A stretch of DNA of 64,000 nt, from NCBI GenBank assembly GCA_036768485.1, contig JAVLUZ010000154.1, positions 39,986,851 through 40,050,850 of the forward strand, in the 5' to 3' direction. The DNA is from Mermis nigrescens. Its lineage: Eukaryota > Nematoda > Enoplea > Mermithida > Mermithidae. This document shows, one piece after another, positions 10,846 to 20,100 of the stretch. Numbering within the stretch: the stretch's first letter is position 1; every line of letters begins with the position of its first letter. Made by a program: the position numbers and the translations under genes. Under the pieces are notes generated by a model. The model was not told where the DNA came from, did no database searches, and was given only the letters and a program-made list of their open reading frames with translations.

Positions 10846-11430
10846 CAGATAACAACCGACTATTTTAAAGCGATGCAGATCACAACCAACTTTTTAATGC
10901 AGATAACAATTGATTGTATCAAAAGGATGCAGATAACAACCAACTTTTTTAATAGGATGCAGATAACAATGGACTTTTACAAAAAGATGTAGATAACAAC
11001 CAACCTTATCAAAAATATGCAGATGACAACAAACATTTTCAAAAGAATGCAGATAATTACTGACTATTTCAGACAGATGCAGATAACCAACTTTTTTCAG
11101 AAGGATGCAGATAAAACCAAAAATTTTTTTCAAAAAATGCAGATAACAAATATTTTTCAAAAGGATGCAGACAACAACTGACTTTTTCAAAATGATGCAG
11201 ATAACAATTGACTTATTCAAAAGGATGCAGATAACAAATGACTGACTTTTATAACAGGAGGCAGATGACAATCTACTTCTCTAGAAAGATGCAGATAACA
11301 TCCGACTTTCTCAGATGTAGACAGATAACAACCAACCTTTTCAAAAAGATGCTGATGACAACCGACTTTTTCTAAAGGATGCAGATGACAACTGACTATT
11401 TCAGAATAATGCAGATAACAACTAACTAAC
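10846..11430. repeat. degenerate ~32-bp tandem repeat array
   Basis: About 18 copies of a unit close to ATGCAGATAACAACYGACTT followed by TTTYAAAAGG. The 93-codon plus ORF (10711-10992) and 125-codon minus ORF (10894-11271) are periodic translations of the repeat (for example repeated ICILLKK) and are not genes. Confidence 0.9.
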
Positions 11431-12025
11431 AGCCATTCTTAGAATTTAAGTGGCTTCTCAAGCTGAGCGGAAGTACGCAGTTTTGGATTTGAAATAGCTT
11501 TTAGCTCTGTATAACATTGCATTATGTTGAAGCACTTCCAACTTATACCCATGACAGCGATGATGAAAAATGTGGAACTATATCTAACATCAGCAGTTGC
11601 CGGTTTTTCTTAGGCATGCCAGCTACCTACCTTAATAGTGATTTAAGTGCAATGCAACTGCTTGCTGCCTTACCATTTAATTTGCAGGACAAAAAAGGCT
11701 CATAAAAGTATATATTTCAAGAGCGAGCTGTTTATAAGCTACCCATATGGCCTGTATCTATGATTTTGTCCGGGTGGTATCAACAAAGAAATTTTTTCAA
11801 CACAAGGGAGACTAAGGAATGAATTTGCTAGCTGGATACCTCATACATGGTGAGAAGCCAATGGACACTGTCTTTTCTTGGTCAGGCAGGCATGCTCAAG
11901 CGCCCCAGTTGGGTCCAATAGAGCACATAAGTCTTTGTAAAAAAAGTTAAATTTGTAATTGTAACATTAAAATTTTTTACAAAATTAGCCAAATTATGGT
12001 TCTCAATTCACCATAGAAATGGTCA
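11431..12025. other. intergenic stretch, nothing recognised
   Basis: No gene or repeat was recognised. The 62-codon ORF at 11517-11705 has no informative motif. Confidence 0.6.
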
Positions 12026-12972
12026 AAGTTCACACCTGGGTGGGGGGAGGTTTGGGAGGGGATATGCACCATACATGGGCAGCATAAGTGGGCAGCAACT
12101 AAATTCTGGGGGGGCTTGAAAAAATTTCTAGGGGAGGGCAGTTGAAAAAATTTTTAAAGGTCAAAAAATAGTCTTAAAAGTGGTTGTATAGCGAAAAAAC
12201 ACCATTTTTCGACATTTCTAATTGAGCACTATAAAATGGCATCAAAAAATTACTAAAAAAGCAAAAAAAAATTTTCCTGGGGAGGGAGGTATTTCAACTT
12301 CTGGGGGTGCATACCCCCACGCCCATGTGTGGTGGGCAGCAAGAAAATTCTAGGGGGAGAATGTGCAAGATTTTCTGAAGGTCAAAAAATGGTCTTAAAA
12401 ATGGTGGTATGGTGATGAAAACATCATTTTCCGACGTTCCTCATCAAGCACTATCCATTGGCATTGAAAAATTGCAAAAAACTTTCAAAAATTGAATTCT
12501 GGGGGGGAATATTTTGATTTCTGGGGGTGGGGGTATTTTGGTTTCTGGGGGTGCATACCCCACAAACTCCCCCCCACGCCCAGGTGTGGTATGCTCCCTC
12601 CAGAAACCAAAATACCCTTCCAGAAATCAAAACCCCCTCTCCCAGAATTCAATTTTTGAAATTTTTTCGTATTTTCCGGAATTTTTTGATGCCAATGGAT
12701 AGTGCTTGATCAGAAACGTCTAAAAAACGGTGTTTTTCTACGCCATACTACCATAATGTGGGCAGCAAGAAAATTCTGGGGGGTGCAAGAACGGAAAAAA
12801 TTTTCAAAAATTGAATTCTGGGGGGGCGGGTATTTTGGTTTCTGGGGGTGCATTGCATACCCCCAAAGCCCCCCACGCCCAGGTGTGCATACTACCATTT
12901 TAAAGGTCATTTTTTTGACCTTTGAGAAATCTGACACCCCCTCCCCATAATTTTTGGCTGCCGACATATGGT
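12026..12972. mobile_element. cluster of several 10-bp TSD transposon copies
   Basis: At least four overlapping or nested copies in both orientations are marked by TGGGCAGCAA.. and GCCCAYGTGT/GCCCAGGTGT ends near 12077, 12320, 12335, 12590 and 12890, and by repeated GATGCCAATGGATAGTGCTT blocks. The individual limits of most copies are blurred. The innermost is called separately (12753-12886). No genes. Confidence 0.7.
12753..12886. mobile_element. internally deleted 10-bp TSD transposon, nested
   Basis: 134-bp copy with ends ATAATGTGGGC and GCCCAGGTGT, lacking the middle half of the family. Flanks ccatactacc (12743-12752) and gcatactacc (12887-12896) agree at 9 of 10. It sits in another copy, whose CATACTACCATTTTAAAGG sequence it interrupts. 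Confidence 0.75.
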
Positions 12973-13013
12973 CAAAGTTTATCAGCAAATTTATAATCAG
13001 CAGAAAAAAATTG

Positions 13014-13017
13014 CCGT
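13014..13017. repeat. target-site duplication, left
   Basis: CCGT immediately outside the left LTR, matched by CCGT at 25119-25122 outside the right LTR. Four bases is a usual duplication length for gypsy-type integrases. Confidence 0.85.
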
Positions 13018-14101
13018 TGTCACGTCCAACTCCTTTGTGGTAGCGTAGTCCTTAGATCAGCAATAATTACGATTTAGATTTTATTGTTGAAAGTAAAACT
13101 TACAGTTAAGTGAGAAGTGACGTAACAAATGAGTTCGCAAATTTTCGCCGTACAGCCGGACTGGCTGCGTGAATATTGCCGAAAACGATGAAGATTAGAT
13201 GAATGCGAAATAAGCGTTCTCGAGCTTGCAGTAAAATACGGAGACTTTCTAAATAGGGCATACGGGACTGAGCGATTTTGTTGTTCTAATCCAATTTTTA
13301 TAGTTTTCGGGAGCCATACGGTCTGGCGAGTAAAAGGATTAAGAAGAAGCTTAATCTTGGCGAGTTAAAGCAAAACAACTTTGCTTACTTTAGTTTTTGG
13401 GTATCTTTTCCGTGAGGTTTACACGTATTTTATATCTCTTATTTTGATACCTTAGTTTTACCCTTTTGGCCTCTTTTAACCTCCCGCTTCCGCCATACTT
13501 TCTACATTCGTTTTTGGTCTCACCGATTTTGTATCTATTTCATAACAGAGCGTAGCGCTGCATTTAGTGAGATTTATTGCGTACTTGCATGCTGAACTTT
13601 TCCTATCGCTTAACACATCACTCATGCTAATTGATATGCTACTTTCATTGACTTTTGTGTATTTCTCGGATTTAAACTCGGCTTATGGCTGGGTTCCCAG
13701 CCGCTCTGTCTGACATTCAAGTTGGTTAAGTCAACTTCATTGTTGTGTCTGGAATTCAGTTTTAATCCCTTTTTGGAGTCTTTATGTCTGCAATTCACAT
13801 ACCGTACTAGCTAGCTCTCATCTTCTTTCAATTTGCCGCTTTTCTACGCATTACCATATCTGGCTTTTCGGCGAAATCGCGATATACATAATGTATTTGC
13901 GATACATATATCAAATAAAAATGTACGTGTTACGCTAATGATAATATATATATATGATATAAAATACAGTATGCATCTAAACTTAAAGTTTACGTTACAA
14001 TAATGGTTTAAACTTCTAAATCAGCGCGTTTCCTTACAAAGTTAAATAATTAATAATGTTAAATTAGCGATTATGTGTACAGTAAGTCGTTTGCGCTGAC
14101 A
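13018..14101 (-). repeat. 3' LTR of the young retroelement
   Basis: 1084 bp, TGTCACGTCC..GCTGACA on the plus strand, identical in length and in every block I compared with 24035-25118. In element sense it starts TGTCAGCGC, directly after the polypurine tract. It contains an AATAAA at 13080-13085. Confidence 0.95.
13080..13085 (-). promoter_or_regulatory. poly(A) signal in the LTR
   Basis: AATAAA on the minus strand, about 65 nt from the element's outer 3' edge. It is a fitting site for transcript end formation in the 3' LTR and implies a short U5. The same motif is at 24097-24102 in the 5' LTR. Confidence 0.5.
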
Positions 14102-14112
14102 CTCCCCCTCTT
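14102..14112 (-). other. polypurine tract
   Basis: AAGAGGGGGAG on the minus strand immediately precedes TGTCAGC of the 3' LTR, the standard plus-strand primer location. The TAA stop of the env-pol frame (14113-14111) overlaps its first bases, leaving no room for a gene between pol and the LTR. Confidence 0.9.
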
Positions 14113-17100
14113 AGCTTCGATCGTCCTCGATCGAAACTGCATAGGGTCTCGATCGTAAATAATAATCATGCTTTGGTAGCTTATCAGCTTGTTTCTTTTT
14201 CTTTACACGGCTTCCTAATTCTCCTTTTCCATCAATTTTTTTATCGATGTTTTTGTTTGACGTTTGAATTTTGTTGTCCTGTTTATGGATTGACGTTAGG
14301 AAACTTTCCATTGATCGCTGTCTATACCGTTTTGTTCGATTAACGTGAACTGTTTGTGGTTGGCTTTTGCCTACGTCTATGGTTAAGTTCGGATATTGTA
14401 CCCTTATTATACGATATGGTCCAGTATAAACTGACATAAGTTTCTTGGGAACTCCCTTCTTAATACTTTCGTTTTCTAAAAGGATTTGATCTCCCACTTC
14501 ATATCTTATGTCTTTAGCTTTCATGTTATAAAATTTCTTATAGCTTTCCTGAGCTTTTTCGATTTGCTTTTGAACTTTAGTCAGAGCTTCCGTAAAATGC
14601 TGTTTAACTTCTTCTTCGTAAGTTTCGATGTCTAACAGATAAAACGGGCGATTATAATTTAAAACCGCATCTATCGGCAACTGGGGGTATCGTCCATACA
14701 TTAAAAAGAAAGGACTAAACCCTGTACTTTCGTTATCATGGATATTAGTAGCGAAGATTGCATACGGAAGATGTTTATCCCAGTCTAATTCGTTTTTATC
14801 GATGTACATCCGAATTCTCGTTATTAAAGTTTGATTTGCTCTCTCTACCTCACCATTTGCTATCGGGTGGTAAGGTGTTGTGTAAAGTTGTCGTGTCTTG
14901 AATAATTTAGTTGTCTCCCTCATTAGTTCTGAAGTAAAATCTGTTCCTCTATCTGATTGTAGTATTTCCGGTGCCCCATGTCTACAAACAATTTGAGTTA
15001 CAAAAAGTTTGGCAATAGTTTGGGCAGTTATGTCTTTAGTTGCAAAAGCTTCTATGTATTTGGTAAAATAATCTATAAAGACAACAATAAATCTGTTTCC
15101 TGATTCAGTAAAGTTCAGAGGTCCCACACAGTCTACAGCTATTCTTTCAAATGGTCCTCTAGCAGAAATAGGGTAGAGACCTGCTACAACTTTTTTACGA
15201 GTAGGTTTATTTCTTTGACACATATCGCACGTATTGCAGTACTCAGTGACGTCCTTGTTCATACCTTTCCAGTAATATTTTCTTGTAATCAGTTTCATTG
15301 TTTTTCGGGCTCCAAAATGACCCGCTAACTCGTCATCATGATTTGCATGAATTATGAGTTTTTTTAATACGGTAGGTACTACTATTTTCTGTATATTGTC
15401 GTCAATTTTGAATAACATGTCGTTCTGCACAATGAATCCTTCAGTGGGGGAGTTCGAAAGAAATAAGTTCTCCAACTCTGAATCTTGTTTTTGCAATGAG
15501 CCTATTCCTAATTCAAAATTAGTTTTCTCAGATGAATCTCTTTCTTCTAAGATAGAATTTACGCTGAAACGAAGGTCTTTATTCGAGGTTTCTGTTGACG
15601 AATTTTCACCAATTTCCTCAATGTTTTTAAGTTCGTTTTCGTCAATATCTAAAAATTTGGTTTCTTTTGGATTCGGAAGTCGAGACAAAGAGTCAGCGTT
15701 TTGGTTTTTCAACCCCTTTCTGGGTGTGACGCATATTTTGGTACCTGCCAGCGCTAGACCCCAACGTGCAATTCTAGATGAAGGATTTGTTTTCTCTAAA
15801 ATTGACTTTACAGCTATGTGATCTGTCTCTATTGTAACTTCATGTTGATACAGATATGGACGAAAATGCTTAACGAATTCTACCACTGCTAGAGTTTCGA
15901 GTTCGGTTACCGCATAATTTTTCTCGGCATTTTTCAAACTACGACTCGCAAACGCAATGGGATGTTCCATATTGTCATCTTGTATTTGAGAAAGGACTGC
16001 TCCTATTCCTGAATAAGAAGCGTCTGTTTGTAGGATAAATGGTCTCTTAAAATCTGGGTGGCTAAGAACGGGTGCTTGGACTAATTTTTCCTTTAATTTG
16101 TCGAAGGCCTCTTCTTGTTCGCCTTTCCAAGCAAAGCAGTACCCTTTTCTAAGCAATTTATTCAGAGGTTCGGCAATTTGAGAACAATCCGGAATAAATT
16201 TCCTATAGTAAGAGATTAAACCCAAAAAAGATTTGATTTCCTTGAAGTTAGTGGGCCTTGGCATGGTTCTAATAGCTTCAATCTTTTTTTGATCGGGGAG
16301 AATTCCTTTTCTAGAAATTACATATCCCAAAAACACAGTCTCTTCATGCGAGAATTTACATTTTGACAGCTTTAGCTTCATATTAGCCTTATTCAGCCGT
16401 TCTAACAAAATTTCTAGTCGTTCCATCATCTCATTGTGGTTTGGTGCAAAAATTAGTATGTCGTCTAAATAAACCAAACAAATTTTCCATTGCAGACCTG
16501 ATAAGATGATATCCATGAGACGCGCAAATGATGCAGGTGCATTACATAGTCCAAAAGGAAGAAAATTAAACTCGTAAAGACCAATCGGGCTATTAAAACT
16601 GGTTTTCTCCTTATCTTCCTCCTTAATTGGTATAGCATGATAAGCATTAGCCTGATCTAAGGTTGTAAAATATTTCATGCCTTTTAAAGTATCCAAAATA
16701 TCATCAATGCGTGGTAGGGGATAAACGTTTTTCTTTGTAACGTCATTAATAGCGCGAAAGTCAATACACATTCTGTGTTTTCCATCCTTTTTTCTTACTA
16801 GAACGATGTTTGTGGACCAGGGAGATATACTGGGCCTAATAATTCCCTTATTTTCGAGCATTTTTACCTCGTTAACGATAATTTCTTTTTCTCCAGGCGA
16901 GGTTCTAAATGGGTGTTTTTTGATAGGCGGGTTCTCTCCCGTATTAATTTCATGAAATATTAAGTTGGTATGACCACAGTCATTGTCATCGATTGCATAC
17001 AGATTAGGATATTTTACCAGAAGATCCAAAATTTCGTCTCTTTCGTTTTCACTCAGAGAACGAGAAATATTTGTATTTTTCTCGATCCATTGCTTTATGT

Positions 17101-20100
17101 CCCTTTTACCATAACCCCGTATGTTTACTTTCTCCATGCTTTGCTCGGTAGTATTAGCATCTGCATTATGCATATTAATCGTACCTATTTTCGCGTTAGA
17201 ATACAAGTTTACGCGATATGATTGAGGATTTAATATTTGTAAAGGAATCGTATTATTTTCTTGTACGATACATACGCAGTGTGCTAAATAAACATTATGG
17301 TCCGCATTCAGCGCTTTGGGGCTAGGAGTAAACACAACATGATCTCCAGGGCGATAGATTTTAGGAACTCGACCTTGAATTAATTGTACAGATCTCGATT
17401 GTATGCATTCATCACGGTTCATTATTACTGTGCTCCGATTCTCAGGCGGGTTGTAGTTCATTCCTTCAGCTTTTATGCATATTTCTCGAAATTTTATTGT
17501 AGAATTCTCCATGTCTAACTCAATCTTTTTGAATCTAGACAGAAAATTTGAGCCCAAAATTAATTCTCCAGAACACTGTTCTTGAATATGCACTAAAATT
17601 GTCTCATTTATGTCACCAGTGGTTACTGTTATAACTGCTGAGCCTAAAATTTCGATTTTAGTTCCATTTGCAGCAATAGGAGAAATAGAGCTTTCATAAA
17701 TCTGGAGGAAAGGTAATTTTGTTGCTACCCCTAAATCCAGAAGTGAGTACACTGCTCCAGAGTCGATGAGTGCAGATACTTGTATGCATTGATCTATAAG
17801 TACAGTAATATGTGGTATTCTTTTACTGTTCGTATCCTCTTTTATAGTACATAGACTTGTTGACACTCTATTCTTATTTTCGGATTTAATATCGACTTTA
17901 TCAGCTCTTATTCCGCTGAGAGTCTTTCTCGTTCCATACTTAAGACGTTTAGCAACCATGTCTGTCAATGATTCATGTTTTCTTTTCAGAGATCTAGGGG
18001 GAGGAATGTGAGCATAAGTGGGGAAAAATGTTTTTCGCATCATGTATAAGTAGGCGAAATAAGCAATTATGAGAAAAATGATTACTATTAAGAGCAAATT
18101 GAATACAAGCTGCATTGGGCCTTTTAGCAACGCGGTAAAATTAGTTGAAAAACGAGTTTGAGTGTTTGTCAAAAGTTTTTCAATAGCTTTTTCAGTCCCA
18201 TCGATAGCTGTTTTAACACCTGTCCCAGCTCCAGTCAATGCTTCTTTGACAACGCTAGGTTCCAAGGCTAGTTGGGACGTATACTCCAAAAGTCTGTGTA
18301 AAGTTCTTTCCAATTTTTCGGTTTTATGCAAATAATTCCGAAATAAGCCAAAAGTAGGTTCTCCTGCCGCTAATTGATCATGAAAGACTGCGGGGGTATT
18401 GAATTGGAAGAAAGTAAGGTTTTCATTCCATTTTAATTCTAAAGGTACTTTTGAAACATGAACTAGGCCGTTTTCCGTGATCCATTTGTCTCCATATCGA
18501 AATATTTCTATCTTTTTGTGTAAACAATTGACCGTCTCAGAAAAATGTACGAGGTCCTCGCCCCCAGGCAAGACAAACCAAATTTCTCCTTCATATTCGA
18601 CTGGCATATACTTATAACATGTGCTGTTAATTTTATGATCCGTATAAATTTTTGTAACATTCACTTGTTTGCAACCCCAAATCGTTAAAACGTCCCCCGT
18701 AAATTCACCGACTATATCTCTTCTTTGGAATAAAGCACGAGCACCTATGGTTGGGTCTAAGTATAGAAGCTGCCAAATGATATCAATATTTCTTTGAAAC
18801 TGTCGGCAAAGTTCAGACCAAATTCTGCGAAAACTAGAAATTTCTTCTTGAAGAATTCGAATTTCAAGATAATTCAGTTTTAAATTCACGGGATCTGGTG
18901 GTAATTTTTCGTTTTTGAGAATTTTCGGTGACGCAAGTTTATGTTCAGGCCGGGATGTCCACTCCTGATTGGAACTGAAACCCACCAAAATTCCTTGCTC
19001 TGTCATGTATGCATTTGAAATTTCAGCACATTTAGTATATTTTTCTTTTAGCATAAGAGCTGCTTGAAGCTCATTCACTGCAACGTATTTCTCGCTGAGT
19101 AAGGCGGAAAACGTACCTCGGGGAACAAACGGACAAATTTCTTTAAACAAATCCCCCTGCCAAAGAAAAGTGCTTTCAGGATTTTTGCATTTTCCGTAAG
19201 TAGGTCGACAAAGGCTGACATCTCCCAGATCTGAGAGAGCAATTTGTCCTTCCCAGGTAGCCACCTGTCCCTCTTCTATTATAAAATTTGTCACAGAAGA
19301 GCAGACATCTCGACAACAATACGAATATTTGATTTCCAGTTTTAGATCTGTTGTTAAAAATCCACTTTTATCCTTTTTTAGATGATTTCCTTCGAACTCC
19401 AAATTTTGGTAAGCATTTTTGCAAGCTTCAAAAGAAACCGGCTCGCTTTTAGTTTCGTCATGGGTTGTACCCCATGATCCGAAAAATCCAGTGTAGGTAC
19501 AGACAGTTCTCGAAATTTTCATACATTTTATGGCAAAAGAAGTGGCTGGTTCAAATCTTGGAACAAAAATTGTAACATTTTGTTCCTCAGGTTTAGACAG
19601 TTTTCCCCCAGGCAACGTGCACTGAACTGAACGGGGTATATCTACAGGGTGACCACTTCGACTAGTGCCACAAATTTGAAACTCTCTATTTTCCGCGTTG
19701 ATAAATTGCATAGAGTTTATAGTCAACAATATTACAAAAATTAGGTTGCGAAACTCTATTTTGGGGCATTTAATTCCGGTAACTTCAATAAACGGAATTG
19801 AGGAAAAATACTTCGACTTACGTAAACTTAAATAAACTACACAGTGGCTAGGAATTGTATAAACATGGATTGCACTGTTTAAAATAACATTAAAAATTAT
19901 ACGAAGATTCGCGGCAGTTTTCACGGTAAAAAAAGAATAGTTAAGTATAGCAAAATTTAGCGCATACATCCAAGCAATAAATTTTAAAATTGTACAAAAA
20001 ATTAAACTCAAATCGACTTTTACGATAGAAAGATAATTAATAAAGCCGATACGCATTCCAAAAATTAGCATGTGCGTCCAAACAAAAAATTTTAATATTG

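Noticed and set aside
10894..11271. 125-codon minus-strand ORF with many Cys/Ile/Leu
   Set aside because: Direct translation of the 32-bp tandem array; repeated ICILLKK units, no independent coding evidence.
13921..13970. AT-rich run as a TATA promoter in the LTR
   Set aside because: Several TATATA words occur with no preferred spacing to a start site. I could not choose one.
15354..15821. 155-codon plus-strand ORF antisense to pol
   Set aside because: Shadow of the integrase/RNase H coding region on the other strand. No motif, and the minus strand is clearly the coding one.
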